From Carboxylicivirga sp. M1479 (GTDB lineage Bacteria > Bacteroidota > Bacteroidia > Bacteroidales > Marinilabiliaceae), in assembly GCF_007097485.1 (NCBI RefSeq), contig NZ_VKDE01000017.1:51283-115282 (forward strand): a DNA stretch of 64,000 nt, given 5' to 3'. This document shows positions 27,264 to 35,683 of the stretch, piece after piece (the first letter of the stretch is position 1; every line of letters begins with the position of its first letter). The translations under genes were made by a program, and so were the position numbers. The notes under the pieces are model-generated. The model made no database searches, was not told the DNA's origin, and saw only the letters and a list, made by a program, of their open reading frames with translations.

Positions 27264-28049
27264 ATGATACTTAATTCAATCAATTGGAATGTTGATCCTG
27301 AGATTTTTTCCTTAGGGCCTATTCACGTACGTTACTATGGTTTACTCTTTGCCTTAGGTTTTATGGGAGGGTATTATATCCTCGAAAAGATGTTTAAGTC
27401 TGAAAAAATCCAACAGGAGTGGCTCGATAAATTATTTATGTACGTGGTAATTGCGACCATTGTAGGTGCGCGATTAGGGCATGTGATTTTTTATGGATGG
27501 GATTATTATTCGCAGAATCCTGGTGATATCATTAAAATATGGGAAGGTGGATTAGCTAGCCATGGAGGCGCCATAGGTGTAATTCTTTCTGTTTATCTCT
27601 TTACCAAAAATGTAACTAAGCGAAGTGTTTTCTGGACGCTCGATCGTTTGGCTGTTGCCGTTGCTTTAACAGCAGTATTTATTCGCTTTGGTAATCTCAT
27701 GAACTCCGAAATTTATGGCCATGTAACGGATTTGCCATGGGGATTCATTTTTGAACGAAGAGGTGAGGAGTTGCCGAAGCATCCAACGCAATTGTATGAA
27801 GCTTTGTGTTATCTGATAACCTTTGTGGTATTGTTCTTTAGCTACTGGAAAACAAAAGCTAAGGAGAAATCAGGTTTGCTATTTGGTATGTTCTTAATAG
27901 GAATTTTTGCTTCACGTTTTGTTATTGAAAATGTAAAGGAAGTACAAGAAGTATGGGAGCAGGATTTGACCTTTAATATGGGACAATTACTAAGCTTGCC
28001 ATTTATTGCCTGGGGTGGATACCTAGTTTATAAGGCTTTGAAGAAGTAA
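27264..28049 (+). CDS. lgt: Prolipoprotein diacylglyceryl transferase Lgt
   Basis: An inner-membrane enzyme that moves diacylglycerol from phosphatidylglycerol to the lipobox Cys of prolipoproteins. 261 residues from ATG 27264 with about seven helices. The signature region HGGAIGV (catalytic-area His), the Arg-containing RFGNLMNSEIYG motif and HPTQLYEAL are conserved. The longer frame to 27237 adds nine unlikely residues. It is followed by a strong terminator. Many proteins in this window (M13 peptidase, DUF4270, Kelch, GDSL, MFP) are predicted lipoproteins and would be its clients. Confidence 0.96.
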   Translation: MILNSINWNVDPEIFSLGPIHVRYYGLLFALGFMGGYYILEKMFKSEKIQQEWLDKLFMYVVIATIVGARLGHVIFYGWDYYSQNPGDIIKIWEGGLASHGGAIGVILSVYLFTKNVTKRSVFWTLDRLAVAVALTAVFIRFGNLMNSEIYGHVTDLPWGFIFERRGEELPKHPTQLYEALCYLITFVVLFFSYWKTKAKEKSGLLFGMFLIGIFASRFVIENVKEVQEVWEQDLTFNMGQLLSLPFIAWGGYLVYKALKK

Positions 28050-28070
28050 GTTTTTCGTTAAAGATATTTG

Positions 28071-28101
28071 AGCCAGAATCAATTTTGATTCTGGCTTTTT
28101 T
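28071..28101 (+). terminator. Rho-independent terminator after lgt
   Basis: AGCCAGAATCAA (28071-28082) pairs with 28085-28096 and is followed by seven T. Confidence 0.88.
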
Positions 28102-28135
28102 TATGTCAAAAGTTAAATAATGTACGAATTAAGTC

Positions 28136-28179
28136 AAAATATAAATAAAACGTATATATTTGTTTTGTAAGTATATTTT
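28136..28179. promoter_or_regulatory. Nested dyad and promoter before the TetR gene
   Basis: Outer arms AAAATATA (28136-28143) and TATATTTT (28172-28179) enclose inner arms AAAAC (28147-28151) and GTTTT (28162-28166). A TATATTTG box at 28155-28162, matching TAnnTTTG, lies inside the dyad. A dyad over the promoter of a TetR gene is the expected place for autoregulation. The outer arm ends at the ATG. Confidence 0.5.
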
Positions 28180-28776
28180 ATGATGAAGAATATTTCAAAA
28201 AGCAAAAAATACCAAGCCATTCTTATTACAGGGAAGGATTTATTTTGGCGATATGGACTTAAGCGCGTCAGTATCGAGGAAATATGTAAAGAAGCCTCGG
28301 TTAGTAAAATGACTTTCTATAAGTACTTTCCCAATAAAGTTGATTTAGCTAAACAGATATTGAGTGACATCATGCAAGAGGCTTTGCAGCAATTCAAAGG
28401 TGTATTAGAATCGGATAATTCCTTTGAGCAAAAGGTGGAGCAAATGATGCGCATGAAAATGGAGGGAACAAAAGAACTGAGCGCAGAGTTTATGAATGAT
28501 ATTTATAAACAGCCTGAGAATGGCCTATTGGAGTTTATGCAAAAGCATGGTCATCAGTTACAAAAGCTCTTCGTCGATTTTCTTCAGCAAGCAAAAAGAA
28601 CAGGTGATATTAGAAATGATATTAAGATTGATTTCATTATCTATCAAATGAATAAGATGACGGATACCGTTAATGATGCAGGGCTATTGTCAAAATATTC
28701 ATCTCCCAATGAATTAATTATGGAGAATATGCGCTTTTTCTTTTATGGGTTAACATGTTCTAAAACTGTTGAGTAA
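28180..28776 (+). CDS. TetR/AcrR-family transcriptional regulator
   Basis: A dimeric DNA-binding repressor (198 residues). The N-terminal HTH reads GLKRVSIEEICKEASVSKMTFYKYFPNKVDLAK, the classic TetR recognition-helix pattern. The C-terminal ligand-binding part is all-helical with charged, Met-rich helices and gives no hint of the inducer. Its stop overlaps the ATG of the next gene (TAATG), so it is the first gene of the transport cassette and probably controls it. ATG 28183 is an equally plausible start. Confidence 0.92.
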   Translation: MMKNISKSKKYQAILITGKDLFWRYGLKRVSIEEICKEASVSKMTFYKYFPNKVDLAKQILSDIMQEALQQFKGVLESDNSFEQKVEQMMRMKMEGTKELSAEFMNDIYKQPENGLLEFMQKHGHQLQKLFVDFLQQAKRTGDIRNDIKIDFIIYQMNKMTDTVNDAGLLSKYSSPNELIMENMRFFFYGLTCSKTVE

Positions 28777-29921
28777 TGAAAGTGTTTTTATCCATAGTAA
28801 TGCTTTTGGTTTCAACGTGTATTAGTGCTCAGTTAGCAACAAAAGAAGCTGCTGTTACTATACAGGGGCAGGCTGTTACATGGATGCATTATAATCCAGA
28901 TAATCCTTATCCCTTATACTGGGGAGCTCGGCTTATTCCACAAATAAATTACGATGCCCAATTGAATTCAAGGAGTAAATTGGACTTTGAGGTATCAGCC
29001 AATATGGTCGGTGATGTGGGCTTGCAAATACCTGATTCGGCCGATTGGAATGGCAAAGTATCTCCTTATCGAATATGGGGGCGTTATTCTACCGAGCAGT
29101 TGGAGGTGCGAGCAGGTTTGCAAAAAATTAATTTTGGTTCAGCTACCTTGTTACGTCCTCTCATGTGGTTCGATCAGGTAGACCCTCGCGATCCTTTGCA
29201 ATTGACTGATGGTGTTTGGGGTGGCCTAATGCGTTATTACTTTCTTAACAATGCTAATTTATGGTTGTGGGTACTATATGGTAATGATAACGTGAAAGGG
29301 TGGGAGTTTGTACATAGTAATAGCAATGTGCCAGAAATTGGTGCACGTTTTCAAATGCCTGTTCCACTTGGAGAATTAGCTGTCTCTTACCATCATCGTG
29401 TTGCTGATAGCAGAGATTTGAACGGCTTGGTGCCCGCGTTTGATAAAATACCAGAGAATCGCATTGGTATGGATGCCCGCTTCGATAAAGTGGTGGGTTT
29501 TTGGTTCGAAGGATCTTGGATAAACATGTCAAAGGATCTGGGGCAATACACTAATCAGCTTAATTTAAATGTGGGTATTGATTACACTTTTGGAGTGGGT
29601 AATGGTTTGGGTTTATTGGCTGAACACTTACTGATTAGTTATGATCAAAAAGCTTTTGCATTTAATAATGCCATTAACATGACTGCCTTATCGCTTAATT
29701 ATCCAATTGGCATGTTTGATAACTTGAATACCATCGTTTATTACAATTGGTATGATAAGCAGCTGTATAATTTTATGAATTGGAGCAAGCAATATAATTC
29801 TTTGACTTTAAATATAATGGGATATTGGAATCCCGATGACTATAACATGCCCTTGCAAGCTAATGCTGAGAATCTATTTGCAGGAAAAGGAGTTCAGCTA
29901 ATGTTGGTTTATAATTTTTAA
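28776..29921 (+). CDS. Outer-membrane beta-barrel protein of the Lol-like cassette
   Basis: 381 residues with a signal peptide (FLSIVMLLVSTCISAQ) and a long series of amphipathic beta strands rich in Trp/Tyr, ending in the terminal Phe (LMLVYNF) typical of proteins inserted by BamA. The GLQKINFGSATLLRPLMWFD segment is reminiscent of DUF1302-like porins, but I do not assign the family. It sits between the TetR regulator and an ABC ATPase, and may be the outer-membrane partner or the cargo of the ABC system. Confidence 0.8.
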   Translation: MKVFLSIVMLLVSTCISAQLATKEAAVTIQGQAVTWMHYNPDNPYPLYWGARLIPQINYDAQLNSRSKLDFEVSANMVGDVGLQIPDSADWNGKVSPYRIWGRYSTEQLEVRAGLQKINFGSATLLRPLMWFDQVDPRDPLQLTDGVWGGLMRYYFLNNANLWLWVLYGNDNVKGWEFVHSNSNVPEIGARFQMPVPLGELAVSYHHRVADSRDLNGLVPAFDKIPENRIGMDARFDKVVGFWFEGSWINMSKDLGQYTNQLNLNVGIDYTFGVGNGLGLLAEHLLISYDQKAFAFNNAINMTALSLNYPIGMFDNLNTIVYYNWYDKQLYNFMNWSKQYNSLTLNIMGYWNPDDYNMPLQANAENLFAGKGVQLMLVYNF

Positions 29922-29949
29922 TGCTAACGATTAATAAAACTTATCTAGT

Positions 29950-30651
29950 ATGGATAATGCTATCATACAATTAAATGGATTAACAAAACGCTTTCCAGTT
30001 GGAAGTGGCTACTTCACTGCCCTAAGTGATATTGACCTTTCGTTTAGTAAAGGCGAATTTGCTGGTTTGGTTGGACCCAGTGGTTCGGGTAAAACCACCT
30101 TGCTAAATATTATAGGTTCGCTCGATGTGCCTAGTGTTGGAGAGGCTACGGTTCTTAATCATTCCATTGCAGGACTCAATCAAAAGCAGGCCGCTAATTT
30201 AAGAAATCATCATATTGGGTTCATCTTTCAGACCTATAATTTATTGCCTGTTTATACGGTTTATGAAAATGTTGAATTTGCACTTTTGTTGCAAAAGATG
30301 TCGGCCACAGAGCGACGTAAGGCTGTAATGCAAGCCTTGGAGTGGGTTGGCTTAACGGATAAGGAAAAGTCCAGACCATCCATGTTATCGGGGGGAGAGT
30401 GTCAGCGAGTGGCCATTGCTCGTTCCATGGTAAAAAAACCTGAAATAGTGTTGGCCGATGAGCCAACCGCTAACCTGGATTCCAAAAATTCGCACCACAT
30501 ATTACAAACCATGCAAAAGCTAAACGATGAGCTGGGTGTCACATTCATCTTTTCAACCCATGACGAAAAAGTGATGCAATACCTCAAGCGTAAAATATCT
30601 CTGGCCGATGGTCGAGTGGTGGCTGATGAGTTGGCCATACTCAGTCAGTAG
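29950..30651 (+). CDS. ABC transporter ATP-binding protein (LolD/MacB-type)
   Basis: A cytoplasmic ATPase of 233 residues that would power the FtsX-type permeases that follow. Walker A GPSGSGKTT (about residue 38), Q-loop FIFQTYNLLP, signature LSGGECQRVAIARS and Walker B IVLADEPTANLD with H-loop STHDE are all intact. The combination places it in the LolD/MacB/FtsE group, in which ATP hydrolysis moves periplasmic substrates rather than importing them. The permease gene follows after 66 bases. Confidence 0.94.
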   Translation: MDNAIIQLNGLTKRFPVGSGYFTALSDIDLSFSKGEFAGLVGPSGSGKTTLLNIIGSLDVPSVGEATVLNHSIAGLNQKQAANLRNHHIGFIFQTYNLLPVYTVYENVEFALLLQKMSATERRKAVMQALEWVGLTDKEKSRPSMLSGGECQRVAIARSMVKKPEIVLADEPTANLDSKNSHHILQTMQKLNDELGVTFIFSTHDEKVMQYLKRKISLADGRVVADELAILSQ

Positions 30652-30717
30652 TTGTTTTGAAAGTCATGAACTTTTCACTTATCACAATGCACTTTTTTAG
30701 CACTTATCACTCTCAAT

Positions 30718-31878
30718 ATGGTAGCATTTAAATTAGCCTATAAAAACTTAATTGGAGCAGGTCTACGTACCTGGCTTAATGTTAGTGTTCTGTCTTTGGC
30801 ATTTGTCATGACCATTTTCTACAATGGAATGATCGACGGCTGGAACCGCCAAGGGCGTAATGATACGCAAGATTGGGAGATTGCGAATGGTCAATACTGG
30901 CACCCCGAGTACGATCGATTGGATGTGTTTAGTATCAAAGATTCGCATCAGCCTTTAAGTGCGGAACTGCAGCAGCAAGTGAGTGATGGTTGGCTAGTGC
31001 CACAGTTTATTCAGCAGGCCAGTATTTATCCTCAAGGGCGCATGCAAAGTGTCTTGCTCAAAGGAATTCCACATGATCAAACCATTTTAAAAATACCGAC
31101 GGCCCCCTTAAAGACCGATGGCGATGAGTTAAAGGCCATCATAGGGAAGCGTATGGCTGAGTCGACTCATTTAAAGGTGGGTGATCAGGTTTTAATTCGT
31201 TGGCGCGATAAAAATGGCACATTCGATGCCTTGGAACTAACGATCGTTAGCGTTTTTCAATGTGATGTACCAGGTATTGATAATGGCCAAATTTACATTG
31301 ATTATGACCGTATGCAAGAGATGATGGGCCTGGAGAATAATGCAAGTTTGTTGGTGACAGCTGCTGAAGAACCGAGGGCAATTAGCGGATGGAGCTTTAA
31401 GGATACTGATTTTCTTCTGGCGGATTTAGATAAAATGATAGAGTCGAAAAAAGGCGGCGGCATTGTTTTACAAGGTGTGTTGTTGCTCATTGCCTTGTTG
31501 GCCATATTCGATACGCAGGTATTGTCTATTTTTCGCCGGCAAAAGGAAATCGGAACTTATATTGCTTTGGGTTTAACCCGCAGTCAGGTGGTTGGTATTT
31601 TTACCATTGAAGGAGGGGCGCATAGTATCTTAGCCGCCTTGGTGGGTGCTGCTTATGGCATCCCATTTTTCTTGTATTTAGATACCGTGGGCTTAAGTTT
31701 TGGTAGCGTTGATGTGGGTGTAACCATAGCCGAAACCATTTATCCCTATTACAGTCTTGGACTCATTTTATCAACCATGCTACTGGTAGTTGTTTCAGCC
31801 ACCATTGTCAGTTACTTGCCAGCTCGTAGAATAGCCAAAATGAATCCAACGGAAGCCCTAAAAGGGAAGATACAATAA
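30718..31878 (+). CDS. ABC permease, FtsX/LolE-like (copy 1)
   Basis: An inner-membrane permease (386 residues) with the type-VII topology: one N-terminal helix (TWLNVSVLSLAFVMTIFYNG), a periplasmic MacB_PCD-like domain (about residues 45-235), and three C-terminal helices with the FtsX signature (ALGLTRSQVVGIFTIEGG) and PARRIAKMNPTEALKG at the end. It is very similar along its whole length to the next gene, clearly a tandem duplicate. It presumably assembles with the LolD-like ATPase and the third, more distant permease. Confidence 0.9.
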   Translation: MVAFKLAYKNLIGAGLRTWLNVSVLSLAFVMTIFYNGMIDGWNRQGRNDTQDWEIANGQYWHPEYDRLDVFSIKDSHQPLSAELQQQVSDGWLVPQFIQQASIYPQGRMQSVLLKGIPHDQTILKIPTAPLKTDGDELKAIIGKRMAESTHLKVGDQVLIRWRDKNGTFDALELTIVSVFQCDVPGIDNGQIYIDYDRMQEMMGLENNASLLVTAAEEPRAISGWSFKDTDFLLADLDKMIESKKGGGIVLQGVLLLIALLAIFDTQVLSIFRRQKEIGTYIALGLTRSQVVGIFTIEGGAHSILAALVGAAYGIPFFLYLDTVGLSFGSVDVGVTIAETIYPYYSLGLILSTMLLVVVSATIVSYLPARRIAKMNPTEALKGKIQ

Positions 31879-31922
31879 GGAGTAGGGTTCAACGCGAAAA
31901 GAAATTAACAACATCAAAAAAA

Positions 31923-33080
31923 ATGATAGCTTTTAAATTGGCATATAAGAACTTATTAGGGGCAGGACTCAGAACCTGGCTCAATGTAAGTGTTCTGTCT
32001 TTGGCTTTTGTCCTCATCATCTTTTACAATGCAATGATCGATGGTTGGAATCGACAAGGTAGAAATGATACGCAAAATTGGGAAATTGCACAGGGGCAAT
32101 ATTGGCATCCTGAGTATGATAAGTACGATGTGTACACCATCAATGATGCTCATCAAGCACTCATAAACCCAATTCAAAAGCATGTTGATGCAGGTCGTAT
32201 GGTGCCCGAGCTACTACAGCAGGCCAGTATATATCCTCAAGGACGCATGCAGTCTATTATTTTGCGTGGTATTCCATCTGAGCAAAGTGTTTTAAAGTTA
32301 CCTACTCATCTCTTAAAAAGTGATAGCGAAGAGCTAATCGCCTTAATTGGTAAAAGAATGGCCAAGGCAAGTAAGCTAAAGCTGAACGATACGGTTTTGC
32401 TAAGGTGGCGCGATAAAAATGGAACTTTTGATGCGGCAGAAATGCGTATTGGTGGCATTTTTAATTGCGATGTGGCCGAAATAGATAACGGACAAATTTA
32501 CATTAGCTATGCCTTGATGCAGAACATGATGGGTTTAAGCAATGAAGCCACCCTCTTGGTTGATAAGCTGGGAATGGGCGAGCAGTTTTCTGATTGGGAC
32601 TTTAAATCACCATCATTTTTGTTAAAAGAGCTTGATGAACTCATCAACTCGGAACGCATTAGTGGAATGGTAATGCAGTTGATACTGTTGCTAATTGCTT
32701 TGTTGGCCATATTCGATACGCAAATACTAGCTATTTTTCGTCGCAAGAAAGAAATTGGAACTTATATAGCCCTGGGCTTAACCCGACAGCAGGTGGTTCG
32801 GGTATTTACCATTGAGGGTGGCATGCACAGTGTGTTGGCAGCTTTATTAGGGGCTGTTTATGGTATTCCTCTATTTATGTGGATCGATAGCGTTGGAATT
32901 AACTTTGGAAGTGCCGATATGGGCATTACCATTGCTGAAAGGGTTTATCCCTACTATAGTTTACAATTGGTGCTCATTACCATAGTGGTAGTGGTGGTAT
33001 CATCAACCATTGTGAGTTTTATACCAGCTCGTAAAATTGCGCGTATGAAACCTACCGATGCACTTAAAGGAAAGATGTAG
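31923..33080 (+). CDS. ABC permease, FtsX/LolE-like (copy 2, tandem paralogue)
   Basis: 385 residues with the same topology as copy 1: an N-terminal helix, a periplasmic domain, three C-terminal helices and an ending with PARKIARMKPTDALKG. The first 60 residues and the FtsX domain are almost the same as copy 1, while the periplasmic domain (residues 85-235) has diverged more. This pattern suggests duplication followed by change of substrate contact. It could form alternative heterodimers with the third permease. Confidence 0.9.
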   Translation: MIAFKLAYKNLLGAGLRTWLNVSVLSLAFVLIIFYNAMIDGWNRQGRNDTQNWEIAQGQYWHPEYDKYDVYTINDAHQALINPIQKHVDAGRMVPELLQQASIYPQGRMQSIILRGIPSEQSVLKLPTHLLKSDSEELIALIGKRMAKASKLKLNDTVLLRWRDKNGTFDAAEMRIGGIFNCDVAEIDNGQIYISYALMQNMMGLSNEATLLVDKLGMGEQFSDWDFKSPSFLLKELDELINSERISGMVMQLILLLIALLAIFDTQILAIFRRKKEIGTYIALGLTRQQVVRVFTIEGGMHSVLAALLGAVYGIPLFMWIDSVGINFGSADMGITIAERVYPYYSLQLVLITIVVVVVSSTIVSFIPARKIARMKPTDALKGKM

Positions 33081-33146
33081 CGGAGTGATAATGTGCACGA
33101 TGCACTTATTGCATCGCACTTTGTAATTAATGTAAATAACAACATC

Positions 33147-34421
33147 ATGATAAAATTTTTAATCAAAGGAATATTGCGCGACAAAAGCAGAAGTCTATTG
33201 CCTGTAATTGTGGTGTCTTTGGGAGTGTTTCTTACCGTTTTTATGAGTGGATGGATGAAAGGCATCTTTGGCGATATGATTGATATGAATGCCAATTATA
33301 CCATGGGACATGTCAAGGTAATGACAAGAGCTTATGCCGAAAACGAAGAGCAAATACCCAATGATTTGGCCCTGCTTGATGTGGATGCGCTTACCAGGCA
33401 GTTGAGTGCTGAGTACCCAAATGTAGAGTGGGTGCGTCGAATTATGTTTGGTGGTTTGTTAGATGTGCCCGATGAAAATGGGGAGACCCGTGCGCAAGGG
33501 CCTGCTGCGGGTCGTGCTGTGGACTTGTTATCGCCCGATTTCAAAGAGGCCGAACGCTTAAATATTCCAAAATCTCTGGTGCAAGGGCGTATGCCGCAAC
33601 AGCAGGGTGAGGTACTTATTAGTGATGAGTTTGCCCGACGGTTTAATGTGGCCATTGGGGATGACATATCCATACTTGGCTCAACCATGTATGGAAGCAT
33701 GGTAGTGCCAACCTTTACAGTGTGTGGAACCCTTAATTTTGGTATGGCTATGCTCGATAGGGGAGCCATTATTATGGATATTACCGATGCTGAATTGGCT
33801 TTTGATATGCAAGATGCAGCGGGTGAGCTCCTGGGGTATTTTAAAGATGGTCAATATAATGATGATGAGGCGCTGTTGATGCGTGAATCTTTTAACGCTG
33901 TCTATAGTGATGTTAATGATGAGTTTTCGCCTCAGATGGTGCGCCTGCGCGATGAGGCAACACTTAAGCAGTACCTGGAGATGGCTGACAACATGAGTGC
34001 CATGATGGTGATGATATTTGTAATTGCCATGTCAATTGTATTATGGAATACTGGTTTGTTGGGAGGTTTGCGTCGTTATACCGAGTACGGTGTTCGCTTG
34101 GCTTTGGGCGAAGAAAAAGGTCATATTTTTCGAACCATTATTTACGAAGCCCTAATGATTGGTTCCATTGGTTCTGTTTTGGGCTCTGCGTTGGGTATTG
34201 GTATTTCGTACTACTTGCAGGAGAACGGCATTGATTTTAGTGCCATGATGAAGAATGTGACAATGATGATGCCGACTGTCTATAGAGCCAAGGTGACTCC
34301 TGATTTGTTTTACATTGGCTTTATCCCTGGATTGCTGGCCATGACCTTGGGCAATGCTCTGGCAGGCTACGCAATTTATAAACGAAAAACGGCTCAGTTG
34401 TTTAAAGAGTTGGAAGTGTAG
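33147..34421 (+). CDS. ABC permease, LolC/FtsX-like (third permease)
   Basis: 424 residues from ATG 33147 (MIKFLIKGILRDKSRSLLPVIVVSLG); the frame up to 33093 has no good start. One N-terminal helix, a large periplasmic domain with a conserved VEWVRRIMFGGLLDV stretch, and three C-terminal helices (SAMMVMIFVIAMSIVLWNTG, the FtsX signature region YGVRLALGEEKGHIF, and FIPGLLAMTLGNALAGYAIY). Distinct from the two paralogous permeases, it is the likely obligatory partner in an asymmetric complex, as LolC is to LolE. Confidence 0.88.
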   Translation: MIKFLIKGILRDKSRSLLPVIVVSLGVFLTVFMSGWMKGIFGDMIDMNANYTMGHVKVMTRAYAENEEQIPNDLALLDVDALTRQLSAEYPNVEWVRRIMFGGLLDVPDENGETRAQGPAAGRAVDLLSPDFKEAERLNIPKSLVQGRMPQQQGEVLISDEFARRFNVAIGDDISILGSTMYGSMVVPTFTVCGTLNFGMAMLDRGAIIMDITDAELAFDMQDAAGELLGYFKDGQYNDDEALLMRESFNAVYSDVNDEFSPQMVRLRDEATLKQYLEMADNMSAMMVMIFVIAMSIVLWNTGLLGGLRRYTEYGVRLALGEEKGHIFRTIIYEALMIGSIGSVLGSALGIGISYYLQENGIDFSAMMKNVTMMMPTVYRAKVTPDLFYIGFIPGLLAMTLGNALAGYAIYKRKTAQLFKELEV

Positions 34422-34438
34422 ATTAGTCAGCATGGATA

Positions 34439-34465
34439 CCCCGCAATAGGTAGGTGGCTGCGGGG
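34439..34465 (+). terminator. GC-rich hairpin between permease and LolA-like gene
   Basis: CCCCGCA (34439-34445) pairs with TGCGGGG (34459-34465) around a 13-base loop, with no clear T-run. It may tune expression of the downstream LolA-like gene. Confidence 0.4.
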
Positions 34466-34564
34466 AAGTGTTTAAATCTTATTGGGATTGGATTTTGTGC
34501 TGGTATCGTGTGGTGAGTGGTAAGGGTTAAGATTGAATGGAAGAATAATTTTAAAAATTAAAAT

Positions 34565-35305
34565 ATGTGCAAGAGGTTTATTCTTATAGGAGTGTTGTTG
34601 ATGGCAATAATAGCTGTGTTGAAGTCGCAAACAGCCAATGAGATCATGCAAAAGATTGATGATAATATGTCATCGGAAAACAGGGTTGTGGAATCGAGTA
34701 TGACCATCCATGGTAGACGTAATAGTCGAACCATAACATCAGTTAGTTACACGGTTGGTACTGAAAAGTCCTTTACAGAATATCTGTCGCCCCCACGTGA
34801 AAAGGGTACTAAGATGTTGAAACTCGAAGATCGTTTATGGACTTATTACCCTGCCAACGACCGTATTGTGCAAATTTCGGGACACATGTTACGGCAGTCT
34901 GTTATGGGTTCCGATTTATCCTACGAAGATATGATGGACGATCGTCAGTTAACCGAGGTGTACGTGGCTGTAGTTGAGTCAAAAGAAGAAATTGATGGGC
35001 GATCTATTTTCGTGCTTAAGCTTACTGCTAAAGTTGATGATGCAGCATATCATTCGCGTAAGTTGTGGGTGGATGCTGAGTATTACCTACCAACTAAGGA
35101 GGAGCTGTATGCTAAGAGTGGTCAGTTACTCAAGCGCACACAGTTGAGTGACTTCCAAAAGGTCGACGGCAGATGGTATCCAATGAAAATGAATTTTAAA
35201 GATGTATTGAAGCAGGGCGAGGGTACTGATTGGGAAATCATAAGTATTAGATTTAACGAAGAGATACCGGATTATCTGTTTTCAAAGGCAGCCTTAAAGC
35301 AGTAA
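34565..35305 (+). CDS. Outer-membrane lipoprotein-sorting protein, LolA-like
   Basis: A periplasmic carrier-like protein of 246 residues with a signal peptide (FILIGVLLMAIIAVLKSQ). The body matches the LolA-like sorting-protein group: NEIMQKIDDNM, the MTIHGRRNSRTITS strand, LSPPREKGTKMLKLEDRLWTYYP and RQSVMGSDLSYEDMMDDRQL. This group folds like LolA and is often found beside LolCDE-like or RND exporters, where it is thought to carry a lipid or lipoprotein across the periplasm. The last gene of the cassette, closed by a strong terminator. Confidence 0.85.
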   Translation: MCKRFILIGVLLMAIIAVLKSQTANEIMQKIDDNMSSENRVVESSMTIHGRRNSRTITSVSYTVGTEKSFTEYLSPPREKGTKMLKLEDRLWTYYPANDRIVQISGHMLRQSVMGSDLSYEDMMDDRQLTEVYVAVVESKEEIDGRSIFVLKLTAKVDDAAYHSRKLWVDAEYYLPTKEELYAKSGQLLKRTQLSDFQKVDGRWYPMKMNFKDVLKQGEGTDWEIISIRFNEEIPDYLFSKAALKQ

Positions 35306-35326
35306 AAAAGTAGATAATAATATTTT

Positions 35327-35380
35327 AAAGGATCTCATCCTGATAAGCGTCATGCCTATCAGGATGCGATCCTTTGTTTT
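35327..35380 (+). terminator. Terminator of the Lol-like cassette
   Basis: An 18-bp stem with one bulge pair (AAAGGATC and CATCCTGATA arms against 35357-35375) followed by G and four T. Confidence 0.85.
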
Positions 35381-35481
35381 TATGTACTTAGTAAGGTAAA
35401 GGGGGTGTGATTCTTAAATATTGTAAATCATTTGGATGTACGTGTTATAAATAGGGGGTAAAAAGAAATATTTAATAATAA

Positions 35482-35512
35482 TTTGTAATTACACCCCTCG
35501 TTTTTATATTTG
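35482..35512 (+). promoter_or_regulatory. Promoter of amt-glnB, Bacteroidetes consensus
   Basis: TTTG at 35482-35485 and TATATTTG at 35505-35512 are separated by 19 bases, matching the -33/-7 consensus TTTG-N19-TAnnTTTG. Transcription would begin near 35519. Confidence 0.7.
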
Positions 35513-35683
35513 CATCTTGAAAAACTGATAAATGTCATAAAAAAGCATTTTTGAGTGAACAGCGCAACACTATTTTGGATTTAAAATCGTAGCCACGGTT
35601 AATCAATTTGATAATGCTGATGTCAATCAAAATACTTTTTATCACCCTCGGGTAATGGCATATTTAAACTTTATCACATTATC

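Larger units (their letters stand above)
35306..35683. other. Intergenic region: terminator, amt promoter and leader
   Basis: The left 75 bases hold the cassette terminator. GGGGGTGT at about 35401 and ACACCCCTC at 35491-35499 are inverted words flanking the promoter. A 165-base leader separates the promoter from the amt start. Confidence 0.5.
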
